Assembly: GCA_030159075.1 (NCBI GenBank)
Contig: BROG01000295.1
Coordinates: 682,001 to 746,000, forward strand
Direction: 5' to 3'
DNA from: Atrina japonica
Taxonomy: Eukaryota > Mollusca > Bivalvia > Pterioida > Pinnidae
DNA: 64,000 nucleotides
Under the pieces are notes generated by a model. That model was given only the letters and a program-made list of their open reading frames with translations, ran no database searches and was not told the DNA's origin. Position 1 is the first letter of the stretch. Each line of letters begins with the position of its first letter. Below are positions 24,401 through 31,550 of this stretch, in pieces. Position numbers and translations under genes: made by a program.

Positions 24401-25632
24401 GTTTGCATGATAGTTATGTCAATATCTACAATGTTTGCATGATAGTTAAGTCAATATCTACAAGGTTTTCATGATAGTTAAGTCAATATCTACAAGGTTT
24501 GCATGATAGTTAAGTCAATATCTACAAGGTTTGCATGATCGTTAAGTCAATATCTACAAGGTTTGCATGATAGTTAAGTCAGTATCTACAAGGTTTGCAT
24601 AATAGTTAAGTCAATATCTACAAAGTTTGCATGATAGTTATGTCAATATCTACAATGTTTGCATGATAGTTAAGTCAATATCTACAAGGTTTTCATGATA
24701 GTTAAGTCAATATCTACAAGGTTTGCATGATAGTTAAGTCAATATCTACAATGTTTGTATGATAGTTAAGTCAATATCTACAAGGTTTTCATGATAGTTA
24801 AGTCAATATCTACAAGGTTTTGATGATAGTTAAGTCAATATCTACAAGGTTTGCATAATTGTTAAGTCAATATCTACAAGGTTTTCATGATAGTTAAGTC
24901 AATATCTACAAGGTTTGCATGATAGTTAAGTCAGTATCTACAAGGTTTGCATAATAGTTAAGTCAATATCTACAAAGTTTGCAAATGATATAGAAATCTT
25001 TTTATGGATGTGTCAGTTGGGGCTCTTCATTGTTATGGATTATTCCAAATTATGACATGGACAGGTATCAACTCAGAATGGATAATTGTAAATGTCATGA
25101 ATGTAGACACCTTCAAAAACTTCATGTAGTCTAGCCTCAATCCAATCAGTCAGGCCTCAGTTGACCTATCGCCAAGTTCTGACTCATGGCTGTCCATGTG
25201 CATTTTTTGACATCATTCGATTGTTATGTCATAATCATGTAAGTGTTTGATGGGCATTTAATTGTGACATCATAATGGAAAAGTTTGCCAAAAGGTGTTG
25301 TGTCGGGGCATTTGGTGATAGGTTAATTCAGCATGAGAGGTTTTTATGTAGGTCATTACTACTCGCCAGCCTAGTATGGGATTAGAGCTGTACTTTATGG
25401 TTTATAATTTTGTATTTTCAGACAACAGAAAAAGAAATATCTTAAGGTACTGTTGATACATTTTCAATCTAATGGCATAAAACTTGGGCATATATTGGAG
25501 TATTTTACAAGGAAAGAGAGTCGACGAGATGATGTTGTCGAACTCTTTGAAAAACATCATAAGAAATGCATTTACTGTGATTCTTTGTACATGTGTAAAA
25601 AATATAATCAATTACAAAGGTTGCACAGGTAG
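420..25632 (+). CDS. Gene A: sushi/CCP and death-domain transmembrane receptor (9 exons, whole gene span)
   Basis: Joined exons are 420-473, 1249-1319, 4271-4434, 7953-8162, 10313-10570, 12147-12281, 13247-13639, 20127-20316 and 25422-25632. Total 1686 nt, 561 residues plus TAG, with GT-AG borders and matching phases throughout. Predicted order: signal peptide 1-18; Cys-containing N-terminal region to 97; six-Cys sushi-like module 98-158; Thr/Pro/Ser stalk about 167-250; membrane span about 255-273; cytoplasmic tail 274-561 with CPKCCLRC at 279-286 and a death domain about 450-538. The inferred role is a type I surface receptor whose death domain recruits other death-domain proteins; ligand and partners are unknown. 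Gene B downstream is a paralogue. The chain is a manual exon prediction with no transcript evidence; a missed small exon is possible but phase agreement argues against it. Confidence 0.82.
474..1248 (+). other. Gene A intron 1
   Basis: AT-rich intron with a consensus donor gtaagta and an acceptor ctctctacag. I see no gene, array or recognisable transposon inside it. Confidence 0.7.
1249..1319 (+). CDS. Gene A exon 2: N-terminal extracellular segment
   Basis: It enters in phase 0 and leaves in phase 2 before gtaagt. It encodes 23 full codons starting Cys-Thr-Tyr and ending in ETGRY, with the Tyr codon completed by exon 3. It includes an NET glycosylation sequon. The gene B counterpart ends ETCRY at the same position, with identical phase, and carries two cysteines (LQC and TCR) that gene A lacks. 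Gene A has a different cysteine at the start of the exon. No known domain is recognised. Confidence 0.72.
1571..1690. repeat. Fragment of the bivalve GCTCACCTGA-type dispersed repeat
   Basis: The segment begins TTAGCTCACCTGACCC and contains an inverted TTGTGAGCTA, followed by a CGTCCATCAACTTTAAC-like run. This is the head of a dispersed repeat common in bivalve genomes. A longer relative lies at about 23190-23650. It sits in intron 2 of gene A. Confidence 0.5.
2125..3856. repeat. Minisatellite, 50-bp unit, about 34 copies (intron 2)
   Basis: Consecutive units begin ATGTCAATTAAATCT and end TAGTTACCAAG. The basic unit is 50 bp, with 47-bp (missing CTC) and 51-52-bp (TTAGTA) variants interspersed. 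Copies are highly similar, indicating recent unequal exchange or replication slippage. The array ends about 415 bp before exon 3. Confidence 0.95.
3962..4135. mobile_element. MITE, CAGTGAAACTTGTATA family
   Basis: The ends are inverted: TTCAGTGAAACTTGTATA on the left and AAGTTTTACTGTAT on the right. Internal GGTGGTCTTTATA motifs occur twice. Its first 100 bp closely matches a copy inside the Gypsy remnant at about 46100-46196, and it is related to a fuller palindromic copy at 13737-13921. It has no coding capacity. Confidence 0.7.
4271..4434 (+). CDS. Gene A exon 3: cysteine-containing extracellular segment
   Basis: Acceptor ttgtacag and donor gtaggt; enters in phase 2 and leaves in phase 1. 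The product contains FLCHYARQ, QCVEQN and a Lys/Glu-rich EFEKEKNIYPFFF tract, then GVSP before the sushi module. Gene B exon 3 has the same pattern (RLCFYQ, QLCVDN, acidic DKEEED, YPYYY, GISP). The conserved spacing of these two cysteines suggests a structured pre-sushi subdomain, not matched to any known family. Confidence 0.8.
4711..5937. repeat. Minisatellite, 41-bp unit, about 30 copies (intron 3)
   Basis: Units read GGATAGATCTCTCATCACTC then CTATTTTCTGATATCTGTAAA. There are alternating subtypes (ATTACTC or ATCTCTC; ACTCC or ACTTC). The last copies (5800-5937) are more degenerate. Confidence 0.95.
5938..6010. mobile_element. Fragment of a GTATACC MITE
   Basis: The segment GGGGTGAATATGTATCCTGT through AGAGGCAAAATTAACC resembles the right half of the element at 33949-34163. 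It lies directly at the end of the 41-bp array. Confidence 0.45.
6275..7399. repeat. Minisatellite, 29-bp unit, about 39 copies (intron 3)
   Basis: Units are AGTTCTTAGTACCAAG followed by TTATTTACAAAGT, almost identical, with only TTATT/CTATT and ACCAAG/ACTAAG variants and one 28-bp copy. Such homogeneity implies very recent expansion, and copy number is probably polymorphic. Confidence 0.96.
7400..7952 (+). other. Rest of gene A intron 3
   Basis: AT-rich unique sequence ending in the acceptor ggataattccag. No other feature is recognised. Confidence 0.7.
7953..8162 (+). CDS. Gene A exon 4: six-cysteine sushi/CCP-like module
   Basis: A single phase 1-phase 1 exon encodes the module, as usual for shuffled sushi domains. 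The order is CPPL, NNGEWLC, TSC, PVC, NFTLETDFQVRC, EW and EPHC (residues 98-158). The NG, VxC, Trp and final PxC match the sushi consensus. Six cysteines instead of four match the variant seen in selectin sushi repeats, giving three predicted disulfides. Sequons include NLT and NFT. Sushi domains usually bind protein or carbohydrate ligands; the ligand here is unknown. Acceptor ttccag, donor gtatca. Confidence 0.8.
8795..9075 (-). mobile_element. tRNA-derived SINE (minus orientation, intron 4)
   Basis: Read on the minus strand it has a tRNA-like head (AGCC..GCTCATTTGGTAG, later GTGAGTTTGAGTC resembling a B box), a middle region and a tail ending in TTTGTGTGGGACATTAAAC. A second copy in plus orientation lies at 56271-56545, with matching TGTCACAGTA/GTGTCGGCA, GCATTTGGTGATG/GCATCTGATGATG and CATATGAGCGAAA blocks. 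Confidence 0.75.
9388..9650. repeat. Interspersed repeat family R1, copy 1
   Basis: About 260 bp beginning GGGGCAGCAGCTGTGTTTAC, with TACTTGTACTTGTTGTACAA, a GTCAGGTTCAGTGTTGTA block, and ending GTTTCTCAAGCAATTTTCG. Related copies lie at 27018-27345 and 33778-34240. It has no coding capacity; the open frames on both strands are accidental. Confidence 0.7.
9651..10312 (+). other. Rest of gene A intron 4
   Basis: AT-rich sequence without a recognised feature; it ends in the acceptor gattaattacag. Confidence 0.65.
10313..10570 (+). CDS. Gene A exon 5: Thr/Pro/Ser stalk with in-frame repeats
   Basis: A phase 1-1 exon of 86 codons. It is rich in Thr, Ser and Pro with few hydrophobics, ending in an acidic NNSDDDFD patch just before the membrane span. 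Residues about 205-231 are 6-residue repeats (TPVRTS, TPVRTS, TPVHTS, TPVRTS, TPVTN). This composition is typical of a mucin-like O-glycosylated stalk holding a binding domain away from the membrane. The exon ends before gtaag. The DNA repeat is a coding minisatellite whose 18-bp unit preserves frame. Confidence 0.8.
10435..10505 (+). repeat. Coding 18-bp minisatellite in exon 5
   Basis: Four units of ACACCTGTACGCACCTCR occur in tandem, differing only at synonymous or Arg/His positions. Unit length is a multiple of three, so expansion or contraction would change stalk length without breaking the frame. Confidence 0.9.
10571..11269 (+). other. Intron 5, left part
   Basis: AT-rich intron sequence. 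Short open frames on both strands look random. No recognised element. Confidence 0.6.
11270..12030. repeat. Degenerate minisatellite, about 42-bp unit, about 18 copies (intron 5)
   Basis: Repeats of TTGCTGACTGGTAACTTCCT followed by TGTTGATAATGTTAGTATAA recur with many substitutions and small indels. It is clearly older than the other arrays, which are nearly uniform. It ends about 115 bp before exon 6. Confidence 0.9.
12147..12281 (+). CDS. Gene A exon 6: transmembrane segment and juxtamembrane Cys cluster
   Basis: It enters in phase 1 after the acceptor tttttgatag. It encodes FGAIGTVLGILLFVAICYF (residues 255-273), a single membrane span, then basic RHYK and CPKCCLRCKVR (279-289), a likely S-palmitoylation cluster. 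The positive charge after the span fits type I topology. Two in-frame donors lie three bases apart: CAG|gttgta (end 12281) and GTT|gtaagt (end 12284). Both keep phase 1, the second adding one residue, so NAGNAG-like variation is possible at the 5' splice site. Confidence 0.82.
12297..13246 (+). other. Gene A intron 6
   Basis: At 12297-12470 there is a degenerate stretch (AGTGGAACCTGTCTTGAGAG...) related to the CAGTGAAACCTG MITE family. The remainder is AT-rich. It ends in the acceptor tttttcattacag. Confidence 0.5.
13247..13639 (+). CDS. Gene A exon 7: cytoplasmic linker
   Basis: A phase 1-1 exon of 131 codons (residues about 298-428). It has cysteine pairs INLCDAK, IHCDDPC and EVQCNCCLGG, then a polar, Ser/Glu/Asn-rich, probably disordered region (EPSGHENMEDSVSDNNK). 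Acceptor cattacag, donor gtgagg. No domain is recognised. Eight cysteines in an intracellular segment are odd and could mean palmitoylation or metal binding; this is inference. Confidence 0.75.
13737..13921. mobile_element. Palindromic MITE, CAGTGAAACCTGTATA family
   Basis: Terminal inverted repeats start ATACAGTGAAACCTG on the left and end GGTTTTACTGTAT on the right, with further pairing GGGGCCACC/GGTGGCCAC. It is about 185 bp, non-coding, in intron 7. The family is common in bivalve introns. Relatives in this window lie at 3962-4135, 12297, 27833, 33715 and 46100. Confidence 0.75.
14102..14345. repeat. Minisatellite, 29-bp unit with truncated copies, about 9 copies (intron 7)
   Basis: Units are GCACCACCATATAACTGAAC plus ATATAACTG, with some shortened units lacking the second half. 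The minus-strand open frames (MVVPVICSV...) are repeat artefacts. Confidence 0.92.
14500..14760 (-). mobile_element. tRNA-derived SINE-like element (minus orientation)
   Basis: On the minus strand there is an A-box-like GAGCTATTGGTAGAGCA, a B-box-like GGGTTTGATTCC and a GTTGTTGTTG-rich tail on the plus strand. It differs from the SINE at 8795 in its middle but shares the GTGACACAGGA/CTCGG block. Confidence 0.55.
14790..20110. repeat. 5.3-kb minisatellite, 56/57-bp unit, about 94 copies (intron 7)
   Basis: Each unit has AAATGAATCAGCCTCAGTTA, ATTAACATAAATTA, a variable TAGTGGTGTACTAT / TAGTGGTGTACCAT / TAATGATGTGCCAT / CAGTGGTGTACCAT block, and CTACAGGT or CTACCAGGT. Subtypes recur in partly repeated order. 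Nearly every unit contains CTAC(C)AG|GTAAAT, which reads both as a 3' and as a 5' splice-site core. The array runs to within 20 bp of exon 8, and the exon 8 acceptor (AATGATGTACCA...TTTACAG) resembles the unit. Confidence 0.97.
20127..20316 (+). CDS. Gene A exon 8: first half of the death domain
   Basis: It enters in phase 1 after aatttacag and leaves in phase 2 at gtatgt. The product includes DDSILFVDNLGDLIDLE (helix 1), KYIWVGLATALL (helix 2, with the Trp and Leu-Ala typical of the fold) and LPHNKIMRIR (helix 3). Together with exon 9 it forms a six-helix death domain. Death domains mediate homotypic assembly in TNF-receptor, Toll/MyD88 and related signalling. A CNC pair lies just upstream. 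Confidence 0.83.
20317..21570. repeat. TG-rich tract (TATGTGTCTTATGTG, then TGTGTGTTCT units)
   Basis: It begins inside the exon 8 donor (gtatgtgtatatgtgtg). The first part has TATGTGTCTAATGTGTATGT-like units, the second TGTGTATGTGTTCTTG units. Many long Val/Cys- or His/Thr-rich open frames on both strands result from scarce stop triplets in the repeat and are not genes. Alternating purine-pyrimidine sequence of this length can adopt Z-DNA. Confidence 0.93.
21650..23015. repeat. (ATATATGTACATGTG)n satellite-like tract
   Basis: Units of TATGTACATGTG with T/A insertions and GTGTTATG variants. The cores TGTACA, ACATGT and TGTACATGT are self-complementary, so the tract can fold into many small hairpins. 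A block at about 21880-22060 recurs at about 22430-22590 (TTATATCATTTA...TGTGCTGTGTGTA), showing segmental duplication. Confidence 0.93.
23190..23650. repeat. Bivalve dispersed repeat (TCACTTGAGCC...TTCTCAAGAAC type)
   Basis: The stretch AGGTCACTTGAGCCAAAGAG followed by TGTGCTATCCGTT, two TTCTCAAGAAC runs, GGGGTTCC and GGGCCATAGCTT matches the general layout of the GCTCACCTGA repeat family. The open frames at 23443-23658 lie in this repeat and are not considered genes. Confidence 0.5.
23651..24295 (+). other. Intron 8, middle part
   Basis: AT-rich unique sequence. The 76-residue open frame at 23820-24050 has no recognisable domain and no splice context, and is not called. Confidence 0.55.
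24305..24985. repeat. Minisatellite, 32-bp unit, about 21 copies (intron 8)
   Basis: Units are GGTTTGCATGATAGTTAAG plus TCAATATCTACAA, with GGTTTTC, AATGTTTGC and TAATAG variants. The array ends about 435 bp before exon 9. Confidence 0.95.
25422..25632 (+). CDS. Gene A exon 9: second half of the death domain, C-terminus and stop
   Basis: Acceptor tgtattttcag; the phase 2 entry completes an Arg codon. KKYLKVLLIHFQSNG (helix 4), KLGHILEYFTRKESR (helix 5) and DDVVELFEKHH (helix 6) complete the death domain; the RRDDVVEL ending is characteristic. A short basic tail follows with CIYCDSLYMC and ends at TAG 25630-25632. The domain is interrupted by one phase 2 intron between helices 3 and 4. Confidence 0.85.
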
Positions 25633-25986
25633 TTCATACAGGTAAAAGTAATTACAGGTATTGTAAATGTATGTACCTATATTTTGTATATTTGTACACT
25701 AGGTAATATGATACATAGACAAAACTATGTTTCTATCTTCCTCATCAGACTGCATGCAGTTGTTTTAGTGGATGGATTCAATGATTCAAAAAGATCTTTC
25801 CCGTTTTCCTATAACAGACAACAGATCCTAAAGTTATTGTCACACTACTCCGTATAACTCTACCAGACGTCAAACATATAGAAAAAATGCCGCAGAAAGT
25901 TAGACGGTGGCGAAAGGTCCTCTCGCGATCAATGCATGGGAGGCATAAAATTGACAAAACCCACAATGAATGTACAATGAAGGCAC

Positions 25987-25992
25987 AATAAA
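25987..25992 (+). terminator. Candidate polyadenylation signal AATAAA (gene A)
   Basis: The first AATAAA after the gene A stop lies 355 bp downstream, a plausible 3' UTR length. No downstream GT-rich element stands out, so the assignment is tentative. Confidence 0.35.
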
Positions 25993-27017
25993 CACACATA
26001 TACAGGACATACAACGTTCAAGTAACGGACATCACTATTTTAGTAATGGACTTTTACCGCATAAAAGGTATAAGGAACGGACAAAACGTTCTTTGAAGTC
26101 TGACGAATGTATTTCTACTGGTCACTTAACAGACAGAACGGGTATAAAAAATCTGAGACTCTATTCTCATAACCAACGATATTCAACTGGGCATCCAACA
26201 GATCAAAACTTGCCTAGATCAGGGCAGATTGGACACTGCAGGCGAGCTCTAATGCGACACTCCATAATATGTTGATCAATTAACCCAAAACTTTCTGAAG
26301 GTCCTTACCCATACAATGCAGGAAGACAAATCAGAGTTATAATATATTGGGCAGACGACCGCAGTCTAGGTGACTTGTAGCAAAAATATCCAACGAACAC
26401 GAAGAACCCCCACAGTAATAGATTGTTCAACATCAGTTTTGTCCTGTGGACCAATGTTTCACATTCGTTATTTATCATTTCCGATGCATTCCTTGTCAGT
26501 TATCTTACGTTGAACATACATTACATATTCGGTAGTAGTCCGGTGGTATATTAAGTCCACCGTACAAGAGCGGATGCAAACAGGACAAGTACCGAATAAG
26601 GAACACATGAGTAATGAACAAAACGAACACCAGCGCATTGCTACTGTACACTCTAATGAACAACTTTGTACGGTGGTTCAAAACCGTCCATCACTGAACA
26701 AGGAATGCAGACACTGCATAGGAAACGGAAAAGAAACGTATGTGAATGTATACAAATGGATTGAAAATTTTGTTATACATTCAACGTCTGTTGGTGCTAT
26801 ACGATGTAGTGTGACAGTAGCTTAAGCCTATAAATATTGCCCTCCTTATCTTGCAGATCTTGTACTTTTCATTTGCGTTTTTTCTGTAAAAGGTTTTGAC
26901 CTCTCCATATTCAAGATTTTTGTTGTCTTTTTTGAGAGAATGTTTATCTCTATAACAATTCCAACCCTGGTTGTATTGATATATGTTTACAATAAAATAT
27001 TTATTGGTTATTGAAAG
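25993..27017. other. Intergenic segment, no recognised gene
   Basis: Less AT-rich than its surroundings, with several 80-100-residue open frames (25970-26275, 26574-26825) rich in Arg, His and Thr that match nothing I know. A small inverted pair CCACCGTACAA (26557) / TTGTACGGTGG (26663) could mark a short transposon remnant. The open frames may be decayed transposase; evidence is too weak to call. Confidence 0.4.
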
Positions 27018-27345
27018 GGCATTAGATCTAGCTGTGTTTACCAAAAAAATAATTATTTAATTCTTTTGTGCTTTTACTACTTGCACTTAATGTACAGTAT
27101 CAAAAAATAGCTATATACAGGTAAAAAAATCTTATGTACCTATGCAATTGTGTACTCGATGTACAGTATCAAATAAGAGCTATACACAGGTAAAAAAAAT
27201 CTTATGTACCTATACAATTTATGAAAATAAAGTCAGGTCCAGTGTTGTAATCATATACAAATAGTAAGGTTGAGTTAATCAATTTCAATTGAAAAATGCA
27301 AAATCTGTATTTGTCAAGCAATTTTCATAAAATATACTGGGATTT
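27018..27345. repeat. Interspersed repeat family R1, copy 2
   Basis: It shares GGGCATTAG/AGCTGTGTTTACCAAA, TACTACTTGCACTT, TCAGGTCCAGTGTTGTA, ATACAAATAGTAAGGTTGAG and TCAAGCAATTTTC blocks with the copies at 9388 and 33778. A 65-bp internal segment (GTACAGTATCAAA...CTTATGTACCTA) is duplicated in tandem only in this copy. Confidence 0.7.
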
Positions 27346-28489
27346 AAGAATATATGCCTGTGTATACCTCTTTTTTTTGTTTTATTGTATATTGGTCTAA
27401 TTAGTAAAAGAGGAAAAAATAATTCTGAAAAAAACACAGTTAATGCTCATGTGATGCATAGTATTATAGAATATACATAAACGAATGATGGGAATGTATG
27501 TGTCCTTTTTGAATTTTAGACTTTGTAAATGAAGAAAGTGTAAAAAGAAAAGTGAAACAAAATCTGATTAAGTTAATAATAATACCAGTGACAAGATGCA
27601 TTTATAGAATATAAAACATCTCGGATACCAAAGTATAAAACTTTAGGATGTCCAGGACACAGATACAAATTCTGCAAAAATGGACAAACACAGACCTCTG
27701 GAAACCAAGAGGTGGGATCAGGTGCCGTGGAGGAGTAAGCATCCCCTGTTGACTGGTCACACCCGCCATGAGTCCACTAGTTGTATATCTTATCAGATTG
27801 CTTGTCATTAGTGCACTTCACTTTTATATATACAGTGAAACATGCCTTGATAGGCCAACACGCTGGATTGTCTTACAAAACAGATGGTCTCTCAGAAGAG
27901 TTTTTATTTAATGCATTATTTTACCAAGTGGTTTCAAAATGTGGACTCAGATGGCATGTGGTCTCAGATGGCATGTGGTCTATTTCAAGGATGGTGTATC
28001 AAGACAGATTTCACTTTATAATGCTTAGTATTTGTTGATACTAATTGTTTTTATGGTTTTTTTTATGTACAATAACAAATAAGAGCTATACACAGACCAT
28101 GTAAGATAACACTACCTGTTTTGGGTTTATAACTCTAATTTAAATTTAAGCTCAACTGATGAAGTCTTATTGACAGAAAAATGTGCCACAAGCATTTGTT
28201 TTTGTTCGTATTTTGCAAAACTGTAGCTATGGTTACATGTTTACAGGTTTAAATAATATCTATATAAGGAACTTGCAAAGTATCAAAGATAACATAGCTG
28301 TTTTTCCCATGTATGACTTAATTGGAGTTGCTATTTTATAACAAACGCTGTTATAGATAATTTTTTAAGCCTGTATGTTTTAACTGGAGTTGCTGTTTTA
28401 AACCAATGCTGTGACAGATAGTTTTTCAATTAATAAAAACATTTTATGGTAGGAAAAGATAACTACTAGAGGTAATACTGCATGGATGT
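27346..28489. other. Intergenic, AT-rich, with one MITE fragment
   Basis: A CAGTGAAACATGCCTTGATA fragment at 27833-28020 is a distant relative of the CAGTGAAACCTG family and contains two direct copies of CAGATGGCATGTGGTCT. A short tail of repeat R1 (ACAATAACAAATAAGAGCTA) lies at 28070. Nothing else is recognised. Confidence 0.5.
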
Positions 28490-29822
28490 GATCAGTACTC
28501 AGAGTACACAGCATGGATGTGATCAGTACTCAGAGTACACAGTATGAATGTGATCAGTACTCAGAGTACACAGCATGGATGTGATCAGTACTCAGAGTAC
28601 ACAGCATGGATGTGATCAGTACCCCAAGTACACAGTATTAATTTGATCAGTACTCAGAGTACACAACATGGATGTGATCAGTACTCAGAGTACACAGCAT
28701 GGATGTGATCAGTACTCAGAGTACACAGCATGGATGTGATCAGTACTCAGAGTACACAGCATGGATGTGATCAGTACTCCAAGTACACAGTATTAATTTG
28801 ATCAGTACTCAGAGTACACAGCATGGATGTGATCAGAGTACACAGCATGGAAGTGATCAGTACTCAGAGTACACAGTATGAATGTGATCAGTACTCAGAG
28901 TACACAGCATGGATGTGATCAGTACTCAGAGTACACAGCATGGATGTGATCAGTACTCCAAGTACACAGTATTAATTTGATCAGTACTCAGAGTACACAG
29001 CATGGATGTGATCAGTACTCAGAGTACACAGTATGAATGTGATCAGTACTCAGAGTACACAGCATGGATGTGATCAGTACTCAGAGTACACAGCATGGAT
29101 GTGATCAGTACTCCAAGTACACAGTATTAATTTGATCAGTACTCAGAGTACACAGCATGGATGTGATCAGTACTCCAAGTACACAGTATTAATTTGATCA
29201 GTACTCAGAGTACACAGCATGGATGTGATCAGTACTCAGAGTACACAACATGGATGTGATCAGTACTCAGAGTACACAGCATGGATGTGATCAGTACTCA
29301 GAGTACACAGCATGGATGTGATCAGTACTCAGAGTACACAGCATGGATGTGATCAGTTCTCAGAGTACACAGCATGGATGTGATCAGTACTCAGAGTACA
29401 CAGCATGGATGTGATCAGTACTCCAAGTACACAGTATTAATTTGATCAGTACTCAGAGTACACAGCATGGATGTGATCAGTACTCAGAGTACACAGCATG
29501 GATGTGATCAGTACTCAGAGTACACAGCAAGGATGTGACCAGTACTCAGAGTACACAGCATAGATGTGATCAGTACTCAGAGTACACCGCATGGATGTGA
29601 TCAGTACTCAGAGTACACAGTATGGATGTGATCAGTACTCAGTGTACACAGTATGGATGTGATCAGTACTCAGAGTACACAGCATGGATATGATCAGTAC
29701 TCAGAGTACACCGCATGGATGTGATCAGTACTCAGAGTACACAGCATGAATGTGATCAGTTCTCAGGGTACACAGCATGGATGATATCAGTTCTCAGGGT
29801 ACACAGCATGGATGATATCAGT
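28490..29822. repeat. Minisatellite, 31-bp unit, about 43 copies, with a 62-bp higher-order form
   Basis: The main unit is CATGGATGTGATCAG plus TACTCAGAGTACACAG. A variant pair TACTCCAAGTACACAGTATT then AATTTGATCAG recurs about seven times as a block. Each unit contains the palindromes TGATCA and GTACTCAGAGTAC. It lies between genes A and B and ends with degenerate copies. Confidence 0.96.
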
Positions 29823-30432
29823 ACTCATTCTTCCTCATAGCAACACCTGTCGGACAAAATGATGTCAAAGTTTAATTGTGATGCTAAATACTTAGATTAT
29901 AAGCACTTCAACAAAATATGATCATAAAACATGTCTTAAAAATGTTTGATTTGAATACAGTAACTGATGAAGCATCAGGTTGGTCATTGTCAGCCATCTT
30001 GGCTGGAGGTTGAAGGCTCTACGGTTTCAGCTTCTGACACAGTCTTGTCACTTTTCTATGTTATGCACACATTATCTATGAGTTCGCTTCAGGAACGGCC
30101 AATGCACACTCTACAATTTTTAGTCGTATCAATTATGTTGTTAGTCGGTCGTTGGTGTCTCTTAATCTTCGGTACTAAGAAAATGGCGATCATTTTGACT
30201 ACTTTGATTGATTTTTATTCAATATACCTGTCGTAGCTCTCTTGATTTCAACATCTGACTACATCATGAATAAGTGAACCAAAAATGTTCTAGAAAGCAT
30301 AAAATCTCATTACACATGTGATCTTAACCAGATATCAGGGAAAAACAAAAATACAAAGGTACCACAAACTTGCAACCTTCACTGAACTTGCAACCTCCAC
30401 TGAACTTGCAACCTCCACACACTTACAATCCC
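29823..30432. other. Intergenic, no gene recognised
   Basis: The 89-residue open frame at 29967 has hydrophobic runs but no domain, splice sites or conserved motif. A short 18-bp repeat (AACTTGCAACCTCCACTG, three copies) occurs at 30367-30420. Confidence 0.5.
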
Positions 30433-31215
30433 CTGAAGATATGTCTTCATCTCAGAATCATGAATATTGTTATAATATTGTTATTAATTATAGTGTATGT
30501 CCATTTACTAGTAATGTATATAGATATTTCCTATCATCTCAGAATCATGAATGTTGTCATAATATTGTTATAATTGTTTATACTTCATTTACTAGTCATA
30601 TTATATTCATTGTATATATAGATATTTCCTATTTCTGTATGCCTTCACAGGGGCTGAAAATTTTCATTCAGCTGCTTGGGTCCAGGACTTTTTTATTGAA
30701 TTTTGCCTGGGTCCTCCAATCTATGGGTCCAATTACAATAAATCTAAGTCAGATTTTTAATATAATTAATACATATAACAGTTATCAAAGTTGGGGACCC
30801 AGAACCAAAAACTCTGACAGATTCATATTAGAAAATGACAATTGAACTTTTTAAAGGAAACAAATAAAGTTTAGAAAGAAAGAAATTGACAGAATAATCA
30901 TTCACTGATTCAGACTTGTTAGGTCCTCGGACCCACACAGCAGGAAAATGATAGGATCCGAAAGTAAAATATGTTGGTCCCGGACCTAGGATTTAAGGAA
31001 TTTTCAGCCCCTGCTTCATCGCAGAATCCTGAATATTGTCACATTTTTATTATTTATAGTGTCATGTATTTACTAGTAATATACGTAAATATTTCCTATT
31101 TCTGTGTGCCCTCATATCAGAATCGTGAATATCGTCATAATATCGTTATTGTTTATAGTTACATAATATCGTTATTGTTTATAGTTACATGATATCGTTA
31201 TTGTTTATAGTTACA
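30433..31215. repeat. Degenerate tandem duplication of an about 90-bp segment (4 copies)
   Basis: CATCTCAGAATCATGAATAT, then GTCATAATATTGTTATA, TTTACTAGTAATAT and ATTTCCTATTTCTGTRTGCC recur at 30450, 30535, 31017 and 31115. The copies serve as an internal record of the transposon insertion at 30648. Confidence 0.75.
30648..31013. mobile_element. Non-autonomous DNA transposon (366 bp) with TIRs and target duplication
   Basis: Perfect 15-bp terminal inverted repeats, CAGGGGCTGAAAATT and AATTTTCAGCCCCTG, are flanked by a 5-bp direct duplication CTTCA (30643-30647 and 31014-31018). The CAGGG start recalls hAT-type ends, but hAT elements make 8-bp duplications, so the superfamily stays open. It has no transposase. 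The neighbouring segment copy at 31095-31130 reads straight through the equivalent site. Confidence 0.85.
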
Positions 31216-31485
31216 TTTACTGATAACAGATCTACAAATACAAAGTAATTCTTATTTGTATATGAATTCTGTGTCCTCTACTCAGACTTACAAATAAGGA
31301 GTTGACTTCTGATTGTATCATACTTTTATGTTTCAACACAAAAATTGATATGCTTTAATTTATGTTTAATTGAATATGAAAATATGCTGAAAGCATTTAT
31401 CTTTGAATTGCACTGCATTGTACACATATGAAAGTGGTGCTTGAAAAATTTCTATGAAGTCATGTCGTTATTTGCTTTTGCTGTT

Positions 31486-31508
31486 TCATTATAATTATCA
31501 TTATCATT

Positions 31509-31550
<42 letters not shown>

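Noticed and set aside
25778..26275. Possible transposase or receptor fragments (minus 78 aa; plus 101 aa with TGHLTDR / TGHPTDQ)
   Set aside because: The TG..DR pattern faintly recalls Tc1 helix-turn-helix regions, but no DDE motif, no flanking TIRs and no sustained frame were found.
29967..30236. 89-codon open frame with two hydrophobic stretches
   Set aside because: No homology recognised, no splice context, and it lies between repeats. Hydrophobicity alone in AT-rich sequence is uninformative.
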